Shown: positions 21,036 through 31,920 of the stretch, one piece after another
Numbering within the stretch: the first letter of the stretch is position 1
How the letters are laid out: each line of letters starts with the position of its first letter
Assembly: GCA_032718475.1 (NCBI GenBank)
Contig: JAUCBJ010004049.1
Coordinates: forward strand, 1 to 64,000
Direction of reading: 5' to 3'
Origin: Nemertoderma westbladi
Lineage: Eukaryota; Xenacoelomorpha; Nemertodermatida; Nemertodermatidae
Length of the DNA stretch: 64,000 nt
Made by a program: the position numbers and the translations under genes
Notes under the pieces: model-generated
What the model was told of the DNA's origin: nothing
Database searches by the model: none
What the model saw: only the letters and a program-made list of their open reading frames with translations

Positions 21036-22022
21036 CTAAGCGTTTTCAGTCTCTTTGAGTAAGGATTTTTTAATTTTTGATGCAAATTGTTTTTTACTTT
21101 TACAACTTTGAAATTTTACACCTAAATTGTTCCAATTAAGTGGGCCCTGGTATCGGATAGATTGCTGTGCGACCATTAGTCTAACACTTGGGATAAATAA
21201 ATAATTGTTTGTGGCAGAACGGGTTGAGTATGTATGTACATCTGATGATTTCTTGAAAAGGTCGTAAATTTCAGGGGAGTATATATAATTATTATTATGA
21301 ATGTCATACATCAATTTATTAATTTCAAGTTTATATAATGGATCTACCGGAAGTATATTAAGGTTTCTATATAATGGGAGTGAGGATGTGAGGTAGTGAC
21401 TATGAGTAATAATTCTTAGAAGTTTATTTATTTTAATACGCAAAGGATTTAAAACGGAATTAGATGTACTTCCCCAAATAATTATACTATACTGAATATA
21501 TGGTTGTATTAAAGAGTAATACAACATTCTTAAAATATTCAGGGGAAAAATGAAACGTAATTTGAAAAAATTACCGCAGGTCCTACTAATTTTTTTAATA
21601 ATGTAAGCAACATGGGATTTCCAATTTAACTTGTTATCGATTAGCAGCCCCAGATATTTCGTAGTATTAATTATTTTTAGCGCTGAATTTTTCAATTTGA
21701 CTTTTGGAAGAGTATCAAAATTAATAATTTTGTTAGAGAATATAGTGTATTGTGTTTTTTTAACGTTGGGTGAAAGTTTATTGTCCTGTAACCAATCAAC
21801 TACTTTATTAAATTCTATGTTTGTATTAAAAATCAAATTATTTAGATTATTATCAACTCTGAGAAGACTGGTGTCATCTGCAAATAAAGATGCCAATAAA
21901 TTAGAGGAATTTGGTAGGTCATTTATGAAAATTATAAATAAAAGGGGACCTAGGATTGACCATTGCGGGATGCCGCAAGATAGCGGGAAGCTTAAAGATA
22001 AAATGTTATCGATCGATACCAC
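21036..22022 (-). pseudogene. LINE reverse transcriptase, palm and C-terminal region
   Basis: The 328-codon frame contains CGIPQWSILGPLLFIIFIND (the usual QGS is QWS here, a change at a conserved Gly), SLFADDTSLL with the catalytic Asp pair, the thumb block NKLSPNVKKTQYTIF, and TKYLGLLIDNKLNW. It ends with LLKETENA just before 21,036. The Gly-to-Trp change next to motif B, plus the breaks upstream, argue that this copy is inactive. Confidence 0.85.
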
Positions 22023-22109
22023 TTGGGAACGGTTATTTAAATAATCTTTGAATAAGTTGTTGTTGAATTTTTACGAAACCCGAATTGATGTATTGATAAA
22101 TATGTGTAT

Positions 22110-22499
22110 TTAATAAATATTAAGATAATTTAGTAATTGATCATTTAGAATGCGTTCATATATTTTACTAAACACAGGGAGAAGAGAAATAGGTCTATAG
22201 TTATCAACATTAAATGGGTCACCACTTTTAAAAACTGGTAATACTTTAGCTTGCTTAAGTTTATCAGGGAAGAAACCTTTAGTTATGGATAAATTAATTA
22301 AGTAACACACGTGATGTGATAGAGGTTTCGCGGCAATTTTTAAAAGTTTAATTGGAAACTCGTCATTGGTTGACGATGCTTCAGACAGTTGGAGTATGTG
22401 GTATTCAACTTCGACTGGCGAAGTTTCTGCTAAAACAAAGGAATTTGATTTTGTACTTCTTATATGGCGTATGGGACTAGATCTAATATTTTGAGACAA
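22110..22499 (-). pseudogene. LINE reverse transcriptase, N-terminal fragment
   Basis: The fragment encodes the fingers region: DEFPIKLLKIAAKPLSHH, then KQAKVLPVFKSGDP and NYRPISLLPVFSKIYERIL, conserved in CR1/L2-type LINEs. It is separated from the endonuclease frame by about 100 bp of AT-rich sequence with stops, and from the palm region by a further break. Confidence 0.85.
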
Positions 22500-22596
22500 A
22501 TTAAATTATATAATTAATTAAATTAATTATTAAATTATAATATTATTAAATTCCTGGACAATTTCCTTCTTATTTGTGAGTTCAATCTGTGAAATA

Positions 22597-24012
22597 TTAG
22601 TGGATCCGCAGGTTTTGATTTATTTTTGGATAGTTCCCTTTAGTAGGTCGGTTTAACACCTCGTTAATCGTAGACCACGTTTTCCTCATATTATTAGAAT
22701 TTTCGGCAAATTTATCTTTAAAATACTGTTTCTGGGTCTGTCTAGTTAATTTTAAAAAACAGTTCCTATATTGCTTGTATTCTTTAAAATTTTGTTGCGT
22801 TGGCCTTCTCAAATATTTTCTGTATAATTTGTTTTTAACTGTGGAAGATTTTAATAAGGATGTGGTTAACCAGGCTTTTCGTTTTATTAGATTACTGGGT
22901 ATAACTTTTGTTGGCAAATTAGTTTGACTAATTTTTTTAAAATCATCATAAAATGCATTATATTTTTCATCATCAAGTAATGAATTACAATTATAAGACC
23001 AATTAGCAGGTAGGGTGCAATCAGCATAAAATAAATTGGGATCAAATTTACTAAAGTCAAATACTTTTCTAAGGCTATCGGGGTTATTGAAGAAAGTATT
23101 ATAATTGTTAAGGACAATAAACGTTGGTAAATGATCAGTTGTTCCAACCTGGGCAGAAAATACCCCAGAATGACATATCGATGAAGAGATATTAGTGCAT
23201 ATATGGTCGATGAGAGTCTTCGAATGATCTGTTATTCTCGTTGGGACAGAAATTGTTTGTTTGAACCCGTTTGAGGAAAGCATTTGAGTATAATTGAATG
23301 AATTTAAATTCGATTTTTTTAAATCAATATTGAAATCGCCACATATTAAAATATCAGAATTATGTTTGTTTAGTTTGGTAAATTGTAGATCAAGCAATTC
23401 ATTAAATTGTGTTGTACTGACGGAATCGGGTCGATAAACACAACCAATGATTAGTTTCTTATTAGACTTCCGATGTATTTGAATCCAACCGTTTTCAATT
23501 TGAGGCATTTTTAAATCATCGCGTTGCTCGAATTTACATGAGTTATTTACATATATGGCTGTACCACCGCGATCGAGTTTACCATAAGATCTGAAATCAA
23601 AAATCGGTTTATGGTATCCATCTAAATCATACAAATTTGAGCAATCATCATTTTCGGTTAAGAAAGTTTCGGTAAGAGTTAAAATATCAATTTTTTTATT
23701 GAGGCTTTCAAGGAAGATACATACATCTGTGAAATTCATACGAATGCTTCTACAATTTAGATTTAGTAATGCTAAGGATGAGTCATCATTTGGGAAAGTA
23801 TTGTTGAAATTTTCTTCCGAAAAATATTCTCCAATATTTAAGTAATCGGTGGTGTTAAAATCGGGGTCTATTTCATTGAAAATATTATTAAATTCTGAAG
23901 AGTTAGCAGCCCTGATATTATCATCGTTTATGAGATTTTGAAATATGTCATCATCATCGTCACTTACGTTATAAAATGGCAAGATGTCAACCAGACAATC
24001 GAGGTCGAGCAA
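22597..24012 (-). pseudogene. LINE endonuclease domain and linker
   Basis: The 471-codon frame has an acidic, Asn-rich leader and then the exonuclease-endonuclease-phosphatase fold: LNLNCRSIR, LTLTETFL with the catalytic Glu, RGGTAIYV, LIIGCVYRPDS, ILICGDFNIDL, and TTDHLPTF with the catalytic Asp-His. This enzyme nicks target DNA to prime reverse transcription. The linker (KAWLTTSLLKSSTVKNKLYR and on) is typical of the CR1/L2/Jockey group. The frame's first codons lie at the junction with the BEL relic, so the real start is lost. Confidence 0.85.
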
Positions 24013-24059
24013 TACCGGTTCCTGGATGATATCGATTTCTCAATACCGGAAGTGGTCGT

Positions 24060-24600
24060 CTCAAAGGTATCCATCTAGTCGGAAAGGATTGTCCGACGGC
24101 CCACGAGAGAGTAAGGACCATATTCGGAGAGAATAAGCAGCGGGATCCGACGGCGATACTCACGCCGTTCGGATGGACGCTTAGCGGCCCAATTAAAACC
24201 AAGATTCCATCCAGGGTGTCGGAGACATCAGGGTGCATGCTATCAGGCACCATTAAGGACATAAAGGAGAAACCAGAGACGGGCGATGGGGAGGTCCCAT
24301 GTGAGAAGTGGCCCGGGGAAGAATACCAGGAGTTGGGTATGGATCTGGAACCACGTGTAGTGGAGCGTGGTGAAAGGATAGAGGATAGTTCCAGAGAAAT
24401 ACCGTCAGTAAATGATTCAGGAGGGGAAGTAACAGCAAGAGAGTGGGCGGAGGAGAATGGATTTGACGCGGAAGACTTAGAGACGATGGGAGGGACAAGG
24501 ATGTCCCCGGCAACAATCGGTATGAGGATGGAGAAGAGTGGACGGCAAGATGTCCGGATAAGTGTCCGGAGGAGACGCCGGTCCGGTTGAGAGGCATACC
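24060..24600 (+). pseudogene. BEL/Pao aspartic-protease-like fragment
   Basis: The plus frames read HLVGKDCPTAHERV and then DPTAILTPFGWTLSGPIKT, which matches the LIG-x-D...A..T..GW.LSGP signature of the BEL/Pao protease family (A17). The frame then runs into an acidic region (KPETGDGEVPCEKWPG and on) without further recognisable domains. A stop occurs near 24,090 in an alternative frame. Only a fragment is left. Confidence 0.55.
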
Positions 24601-24759
24601 GAAAAGGGGAAGGTCAAATAAGAAGACAGGGTGGAAAGGGATAGGATTAGTATTATCCATGCTGTTCTATCTATTCTTTCGATTTCTTTTCATTCTACCG
24701 CCAGGTGAAGACAAGATGAAGGGTGGCCTTTTGCTGCCAGGGGACCATGAGGAAATCAA

Positions 24760-24960
24760 GAAGGCGACTGGAAGACCCGATTTTAGGGTGGTGGAGGAGG
24801 CTAGCGAGAGTGGTAGATACTTACCCCGACGAGGACGGAAGAGTCCGGTCGGTGGAGGTGAGAATAGGAGGCAAGATAGGAGCAAAGGAGAGGAAGACCT
24901 ACAGGAGGGCTGTAGGAAAGAGCTGCCTATTAGAAGGGGCACCTTAGAGTTTAGTCGTCC
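24760..24960 (+). pseudogene. BEL/Pao C-terminal (DUF5641-like) tail
   Basis: The frame reading LGWWRRLARVVDTYPDEDGR, then RSVEVRIGG and GKSCLLEG, fits the W..GRV...YPG.DG..R.V.VR.......LCLLE tail that ends BEL/Pao polyproteins. The catalytic integrase core is absent. A purine-rich stretch follows. Confidence 0.6.
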
Positions 24961-25019
24961 AAATGTTGGACTGAGGGGGGTGGGAATGAGGGTGAGACGC
25001 CCTTCCCACACACACAAAT

Positions 25020-25317
25020 ATAAAAAAAAAATAATAATAAATAATAAAATAAGAAGTGAGATAATAGAAAGTTAGAAAGTAATAGTAGTAGATAGTTAGA
25101 TAGTAAATAGTAGTTAGAAAGTTAGTAAAAGTTAGTAAGAAGTAGGAAAGTTAGTAGAAGTTAGTAAGAGTAAGGGGAGAGTTAGAAGTAGGCAGAAATT
25201 AGGGAGTGTGGTATATAAACATACCACGGGAGTAGGAGGGTACATAGTACCATTAGAGTTAGAAGTAGGTAGAAAGAGAGGGAGTGCGGTATGTAGACAT
25301 ACCATGAGAAGTAGTAG
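25020..25317. other. Purine-rich AGTAGTTAGA-type low-complexity region
   Basis: It is composed of degenerate AGTTAGTAAG/AGAAAGTTAG repeats followed by a GGTATGTA-GACATACCA-type motif seen twice (25,208 and 25,289). There is no gene. Confidence 0.6.
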
Positions 25318-25608
25318 AGTAGAGGGGTTGTGGGCACCGAAAGCGCCACGTAGAAAGAGAGTAGAGGGGTTGTGGGCACCGAAAGCGCCACATAGAAAAA
25401 GAGTAGAGGGGTTGTGGGCACCGAAAGCGCCACGTAGAAAGAGAGTAGAGGGGTTGTGGGCACCGAAAGCGCCACATAGAAAGAGAGTAGAGGGGTTGTG
25501 GGCACCGAAAGCGCCACATAGAAAGAGAGTAGAGGGGTTGTGGGAACCTTAAGCGCCACGTAGAAAGAGAGTAGAGGGGTTGTGGGCACCGAAAGCACCA
25601 CGTAGTGA
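25318..25608. repeat. 42-bp minisatellite, 7 copies
   Basis: Units start at a constant 42-bp spacing (GGGTTGTGGGCACCGAAAGC at about 25,325, 25,367, 25,409, 25,451, 25,493, 25,535 and 25,577). Because 42 is a multiple of 3, each strand keeps an open frame with a 14-residue period (plus strand RVEGLWAPKAPRRK). I read it as part of the BEL untranslated region, not a gene. A single extra degenerate unit occurs near 25,705. Confidence 0.9.
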
Positions 25609-25867
25609 GAGAGTGAAGGGTGTGGTATGTAGGACGTAGGTATTAGGTAGTAGCATTATGTAGGTAATAGCAGTATTAGGGTACATAGTACCATAGAAGT
25701 TAGAAGTTGTGAGCACCGAGAGCGCCACGTAGTAAGAAAGTAAAGAGTATGTAGGCATAGTATAGTAATAGTAGGGTAAGGGTAAGAAGTAAGTAGCAAG
25801 GTAGATAGAATGATAGCACAGAGAGGGGTAGCATAAGAAAAATTGGCACTTAGGGAGTGGTAGAGAC

Positions 25868-26070
25868 ACAGGACATTGTGAAGCAGTGGGGATGGGCCAG
25901 CTCATGAGCCTTGTCTGCCACAAGCCGATGGACTGGGGCAAGTTCCGGGGGGAGCACGGACCGGGCACAGGACATTGTGGAGCAGTGGCGATGGGGCCAG
26001 CTCATGAGGCTTGTCTGCCACAAGCCGAAGGACTGGGGTAAGTTCCGAGGGAAGTATGGAGAGGAGGTGT
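25868..26070. repeat. 100-bp tandem duplication
   Basis: GGACATTGTG(A/G)AGCAGTGG...CTTGTCTGCCACAAGCCG occurs at 25,872 and again 100 bp later, with a few differences. It lies in the non-coding 3' part of the BEL relic. Confidence 0.85.
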
Positions 26071-26479
26071 TGGCACGAGAGGAGTATGAGAGGAGTACGA
26101 GGTGTTGACACAATGAGAGAATGTAGACGGGTGGAATTCAAATGTGGGGAGCGAGCAGTAAGGAAGAGAGTGAGATACGATAGGGTCCATAGGATGTAGA
26201 GTGGAGTGAGGTTAGAGTGAGTTCAGAGTGAGAGTTTTTGAAAATTGTGTGAAGAGTCCACAATTGTCTCAAACGGAGACGTCAGATACCTTGGTGCAAC
26301 ATAGGTTGCGATTGCACCAAGGAGGGGTAGCAACATCATACCCAGGGGGGGCGGCCTGGAATGCCGACCCCGAGAAAAGAACTCCACCCCAGACCCGATA
26401 GTAGATCGGGTTCCAGCGGAATTGAAGCGCACTTGAGGTTGATGCTATCTTCTCACCGGGAAGATAGCATGGGGGGGAG

Positions 26480-26700
26480 TGTAAGCGGATTTAATTCCGC
26501 CTCATTACCCACCAGAAAATGGGATAGTGGCATTTTCAGCAATATGTTGGAGATACGAGATTAGCAATATTAATCTCGTATCACAACCAACATTTGGGGG
26601 GGGGCAACACAAGCCCCGAAGCACACCATACGATGCCGCTGTCGCTGTAGGCCTGCCGACAATAAGACCAAGAAAGATACCGGTACTAGGCGTATACAGT
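26480..26700 (+). repeat. Probable BEL/Pao 3' LTR, left part, interrupted by a LINE
   Basis: It begins TGTAAGCGG after the purine tract. The rest of the LTR may resume after the LINE (about 30,590) and end at CCCGTCACA near 31,113. The left boundary is reasonable; the right one is inference. Confidence 0.4.
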
Positions 26701-26736
26701 TTTTATCCCTGAGTCAGACTACAGCCAGACAGCACA

Positions 26737-29700
26737 ATGTCCCCGCTCTTAATCTCCACAGTTTTCATCGTTCTGGGTCGTTTCGTTGTGGCAGAACCAT
26801 CCGATCCGCGGGGTAACCCTGCAACCCACCCAATACCCGTATTGGACTGGTTTGCGGAACACCCTGTCGCTACCGTTTCGAACTGCCGCGCCGAATCGAC
26901 GGAGATGTGGTCGACGAGTGGATTTAGCCTCTACTGCTCTCGTCGGGGAAGAAGATCTTGGGTCTCCTCTCCACGATCTAGAGGCCTAATCGCTAAACTC
27001 TGTCTACTGTCTCTGGCTGGGGATATTGAGACCAACCCAGGACCCAGCAGGACGCGGGCCCCGAAGATCAACTGTCCCGTCTGTCAACGAGGAACAAACT
27101 CTCGGAGTAAGATCGTCCAATGCGAGAGTTGTGACACATTTGTACATTTAAAATGTTACCGTAGGAAAAGCAGTAATTTATTCTCCACCAGAAACAATCT
27201 TGAACCAAGTTTTCTCTGCAATAGCTGTATTTTTACCGAACTTCCCTTTCATGATACAATTTTAGAATCAGAAACCGACGATTCATTTCTCACATCGCCT
27301 CTGCAAACTCCAAGTGATGCTGAGAGTGAAACTTTTAATTTTTTTAAGAAAAAAGGTCTGCATTTTTTGCACTTAAACGCACGATCTCTGCTTCCAAAAC
27401 TTTCCGAAATTCGTATTTTAATCAATAAATCCAACCCAGCAGTTTTAACAATCTCTGAAACTTGGCTCGATGATAGTGTTTCTGATGGAGAAATTTATAT
27501 TGATAATTACGTAGTTTTACGTAAGGATAGGGACAGACACGGTGGTGGTGTCTGTACTTACATTCGATGTGATTTAGCTTTTAATCGTAGGGAAGATTTA
27601 GAGACTTGTGACGAAGTTTTACTGGTGGAACTTTTACTTCCTAAAACTAAACCTATTTTAATCGGTACTTTATATCGGCCCCCTAAACAATCAGATTTTT
27701 TGCAAAATTTTGAAAATACAATTTTATGTAATCTTAGGTCAGACTGTGAAATATATTTCTTAGGTGATTTTAATATCTGTTACCATCACAAAGCATCCCC
27801 CATCTGTAAACAGTACCAAAGTATTTTAAATTTGTTTGGTTTAAAACAAATTATTCGAGATTCTACCAGAATTACCAGTAAAACTTATACTTTACTAGAT
27901 CACATCCTTTGTAATAATACCGATATTATTTCTCAATCTGGGGTTTTACCTATAGGTCTAAGCGATCATTTTATAGTTTTTTGCACAAGAAAGACACAAA
28001 AATCTTTTTTCGGGGATCATAAAACAGTAACAGTTAGCAGGTCTATGAAAAATTACAGCAAGGAACGCTTTTTAAGTTTGTTAGTTAATTGTGACTGGGA
28101 ACCCTGTTTTAAGGCCGCTGACATTAACCTTGCGTACACTGTTTTTAAAGATATATTTTTAAAGGCACTTAATACTGTAGCACCAATTAAAGAAATTAGT
28201 CTTAAACAACGCACTGAGCCCTGGATGACCTCGGGTATTCTTAGTAATATCAGAGAAAGAGATAACTATTTGTATAAATTTAGGAAATACCGTGTCTTAG
28301 CTGATTATAATAATTACTGCAAATATAGAAACCTTGTCCAACGGGAAATAAAAAAAGCTAAATCTGAATATTTGTACAACAAAATAAGTGAGAATAAAGA
28401 TAATCCAAAAAGTCTATGGTCTACCCTAAAATCTTTAGGTTATAAAAACCTTAAATCTAAATCGAATATTGTTCTGCAAGATAACGGTGAGCTGATTCAT
28501 GATCATACTCTAGTTAGTAATTTATTTTATTATTATTTTACTAATGTTGCCTCTAATTTAGTTAAGAAATTACCGTTATCAAGTAATAAATATAGTATAG
28601 GGTCCGAAACTCTAAATAATTTTTATTTAGAAAAGTTACAAAATTCAGAAAAGTTATTTTTAAAACCCGTTTCTGAGGATTTCGTTTTTAAAAATCTACT
28701 TAGCCTATCAGCCTCAAAAAGTACCGGTCTAGATCTAATACCTGCCCGTTTTCTTAAGGATGGTGCTGAAGTACTTAAAGTGCCTATTACTTTTATTATT
28801 AATTACTCTATCGTAGATAATGTAGTACCAGACGAACTGAAATTAGCTAAGGTTGTTCCTCTGTATAAAAAGAATAGTAAAGTAGAACCCTGTAATTACA
28901 GACCTGTTAGTATCTTAAGTATTGTATCTAAAATTCTAGAACGTTCTGTTTTTCTACAGCTGGAGGCACATCTTAGTAGGCTAAATCTGATCTATGAACT
29001 TCAGTCCGGTTTTCGTAAATCATATTCTACAGACACCTGCCTTATTAACTTAACTGATACAATTAGATGTAATAACGCAAAGGGTTTATATACTGGTATG
29101 GTAATGTTGGACCTACAAAAGGCTTTCGATACTGTAGATCACTGTCGATAATGTAGATCAATTCTGCTTGGTAAGTTAGGCCTGATGGGTGTAGGTTCTA
29201 TAGACTGGTTCAAGTCCTACCTGTCAGACAGAGGTCAAACTGTAGTCATTAGCAAATCGCTGTCTACTGTACAAGAGATTACCTGTGGTGTACCGCAAGG
29301 TAGTATATTAGGTCCTCTGCTTTTTGTATGCTATGTAAATGATATGATAAGTAGTATAGATCCCGATTTTAAACTCATTTTATATGCCGACGACAGTGCT
29401 CTTATTTTCTCTCATAAAGATCCTATCCATATTTCCCAAAAGTTAAGTGCAGTTCTAGAATCCTGTAATGAGTGGTTGGTTGATAATAAGCTATCCATTC
29501 ACTACGGTAAAACTGAAAGTATTTTGTTTGGTTCCAAAAGAAAGTTAAAGAAGGTAACTAAGTTTGAAGTCACTAGTAATGGACATAAGATTGAAAATAA
29601 AAAGGAAGTTAAATATTTAGGCGCCACATTTGATAACTGCTTATCAGGAGAAAACACAGTGAAAAATATTTTCTCGAAAGTTAACAGTAGGCTTAGGTTT

Positions 29701-30252
29701 CTATACAGAAATAAAAATAGTTTAAACACCGACTCCCGCAAGTTACTTTGCTCTTCTTTAATACAGTGTCACATGGACTATGCGTGCTCTTCTTGGTATG
29801 AAGGCTTAACCAAACAGCTTAAATGTAAATTACAAGTAGCTCAGAATAAAGTAGTACGATTTATTAAAGACTACAAACCTAGGCACCACCTAACTCCAGA
29901 TGACTTTTCTGAATCTGGACTACTTAACTTAGATAGTAGAGTTAAGCAGCTACGCCTTAACCATGTGCATAAAGTGTATAATGGTAAATGTCCCAATTAC
30001 CTAAAACAAAAATTCAACAGAGTACGCGATACACACTCTTACAGTACCAGAGCTAGTGTTTCAAACTTCTACCTCCCGAATTGTAAATCCTTTGAATCTG
30101 ATACTTTCTTTTTTAACGGCATAAAAAATTGGAACGCTCTGCCTAATGAAATTAAAAACCTAAATAATCAACGTTCTTTTAAATCTGCAGTTAAATCTCA
30201 CCTCCGTGTGCAATGTAAAAATAGGTTCAATAGTCCTACAGTAAGTTATTAG
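26737..30252 (+). pseudogene. LINE polyprotein: leader-2A, PHD finger, endonuclease, reverse transcriptase; one in-frame stop
   Basis: From the ATG: hydrophobic leader (residues 2-19, ending VVA), 2A motif DIETNPGP at 96-103, PHD zinc finger with Cys113/116, Cys129/132, His137, Cys140 and Cys161/164 in exact C4HC3 order, and an endonuclease with LHLNARSLL, TISETWLDD, GDFNICYH and LSDHFIVF. The reverse transcriptase follows, with NYRPVSILSIVSKILERSV, LDLQKAFDTVDH, CGVPQGSILGPLLF and YADDSALIF. TAA at 29,149-29,151 falls in the DTVDH block; the same frame continues after it to 30,252. 2A causes the ribosome to skip a peptide bond, so the leader would be released from the enzyme part. The element would copy itself by target-primed reverse transcription; this copy needs the stop bypassed, so it is probably inactive. 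Confidence 0.9.
27022..27045 (+). other. 2A ribosome-skipping motif in LINE ORF
   Basis: The codons give DIETNPGP, the D(V/I)ExNPGP signature, preceded by a hydrophobic LCLLSLAG stretch as in active 2As. Skipping would occur between Gly102 and Pro103. Activity is inferred from the motif only. Confidence 0.85.
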
Positions 30253-30590
30253 TTTATTAATTATTTACTATTTATACTGTAATTACGTTTTATATTAAAT
30301 TGTTCTGTACATTACATCTTTATCGTTGAGTCGGGCATTGTCACGCTCTCGGTAAAGTTGTACATGTACATAGTGTAATTACGTTTTATATGGGTTTTAG
30401 GTTAGCGTAGTGTAATATTGTATTTGTAACCAAGTAACGTAAAGGACCCCCTTGGAAATAAGCTGCAAAGCTTTAGGGGTAATCCTATATGTTATGTTGG
30501 ACAATACCTTTATACCGGTACATTGTTTGGTGTATTTGTTATTGTTTTTACATAATGTATAAATAAATCTATCTATCTATCTATAAGCCA

Positions 30591-31557
30591 CACACAAAGG
30601 AAGGTAGAGGTCAAACCACCTCGGAGGGGACACAGCTACAGTAGTAGGGGCTAGCAGCAGAGGGGAAACACTCCCAGAGAGTGCCAGGGTGAGAAGTAGG
30701 ATATTAGCCAAAAGGGGGGAGGAAAGCACGTGATAGGGCACAGAAGAGCATCCATTAGGTAACAGGCCAAAGTAACGTAGGAGGTGAAGCAATATTGGTA
30801 TATCAATCATATATTACCTCCCGCTACCGGTTTTGTGATTCAGTTAGCTATTACTTAGTTTCAGTGCAGACCGGTAATATTGTTTCACCGTCATCGTATA
30901 TCGGCTGTCATCATACATTACCATTACCGGTATCAGACATATACAATATTTATTGTGCTACTATTATTATATATATATATTACAACGCAAGGAATAACAT
31001 CAAAACTCTGAACGCTTTTCTCGAACGGCCTCGGCCAAGCAATCAATACCATCTTAAAGCCTGCGGTGACGCGTATAAACAACCTACCCGGTCGGGATCT
31101 CTGATCCCGTCACAATAATGACGCGGTGACATACTGGATATACTGGACATACATAGTAAAATGTATGGCGTAGGGACATACTGAGAAATAACTGCGATAT
31201 AAAGCTGGAAAATATGTGGCCCTGGCGATTTGGTAGTGCGAAAATAATTCCACACAAATAAATAAAATACTTACAAACCATTTCTACTTCAATGCTCTAA
31301 CTATATAATATAATCTATATAATGTGCTCTATTTTATTTCTTTGGATATTTTCGACATAAACATTAAGAATTTAAAGAAAAGAAAGACTTTCTTGTCTTC
31401 TTTTTGATTCGTTCACATTTTCCATTGGCCTTCGCCATCGAAAATAGTATTATTTTACTATTCCAGGAAAATGAAGATTAAATACTCCAAAAAAAGTAAA
31501 CTTTCTTTATCTGAAAAATCATCTTTTTCTCATTAAAATTGGTAGAAAACAGTGCCA
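30591..31557. other. Non-coding region, perhaps the remainder of a BEL LTR (to ~31,113)
   Basis: It begins right after the LINE tail. The first part (to 30,790) is GC-richer than its surroundings. GACGGGATC/GATCCCGTC lie near 31,097, and CCCGTCACA is followed by ATAATGACG. The remainder is AT-rich with no gene. Confidence 0.3.
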
Positions 31558-31920
31558 TAAGGCCCGTTTCCGTGCTGCTTTTTTATGTGAGGTATTCTGA
31601 GCTTTTTTTGAGCTGTTTTTCTAGCTTTTTTCTAACTTTTTTTTTAGCTTTTTTTCAAGCTTTTTTTCAAGCTTGATGTCTTTTCTAACGTTCAGTTAAA
31701 ATTAAGATGTAATATGAATGTTCTAGAATTAGATAGTTATGATATTCGCCCAGCTTTTTTGAGCTCTTTTTCTAGCTTTTTTTGAGATTTATTCAATAGT
31801 TTAGGTTTTAGCATTCGAAAATTCTCAGATTCATCTTGAAGCAATTAATTTCTAGAAATTGTTTTAACTAAAAAAAGCTTGAAAAAAAGCTCAAAAGAAG
31901 CTGCTCGGAAACGGACCTTA
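31558..31920. mobile_element. Miniature inverted-repeat element, 363 bp
   Basis: The ends are inverted: TAAGGCCCGTTTCCGTGCTG on the left against TAAGGTCCGTTTCCGAGCAG when the right end is read inverted (17 of 20 match). Repeated AGCTTTTTT units near both ends extend the pairing. TAA/TTA at the edges would fit a 3-bp target duplication. There is no ORF. Confidence 0.7.

Larger units (their letters stand above)
21033..24005 (-). mobile_element. CR1/L2-like LINE, nearly full ORF2 but broken
   Basis: On the minus strand, the order is apurinic-type endonuclease (24,005 to about 23,070), linker, and reverse transcriptase (to 21,036). There are interruptions at 22,500-22,596 (an AT-rich segment with stops) and at 22,023-22,109 (frame lost). 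It interrupts a BEL/Pao relic whose protease frame resumes at about 24,005, so this insertion is younger than that element. Confidence 0.85.
24005..26479 (+). mobile_element. BEL/Pao LTR retrotransposon relic (internal part)
   Basis: Protease-like sequence (24,060-24,200) and the C-terminal integrase-associated tail (about 24,760-24,950) are recognisable; the reverse transcriptase, RNase H and most of integrase are deleted. A long non-coding 3' region with minisatellites follows, ending in a purine tract (GGGGGGGAG) at 26,471-26,479 directly before a TGTAAGCGG LTR start. The order fits one decayed BEL element split by the LINE at its left side. Confidence 0.6.
26700..30590 (+). mobile_element. 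LINE with 2A motif and PHD finger, nearly intact
   Basis: A single reading frame (26,737-30,252) broken by one stop codon carries leader, 2A motif, PHD finger, endonuclease and reverse transcriptase. A 3' UTR of about 310 bp ends in a (CTAT)n tract at 30,568-30,584. A 5'-truncated relative lies inverted at 42,706-43,441. The domain order and the 2A motif fit CR1/L2/Rex1-type LINEs, some of which are known to carry 2A sequences. Confidence 0.9.

Noticed and set aside
24253-25017. Pro/Ser/Leu-rich minus-strand ORFs
   Set aside because: Reverse-strand readings of purine-rich BEL remnant sequence; no recognised motif.
25182-25968. ORFs on both strands through the 42-bp repeats
   Set aside because: The unit length is a multiple of 3 and stop-free, so the frames are a by-product of the minisatellite.
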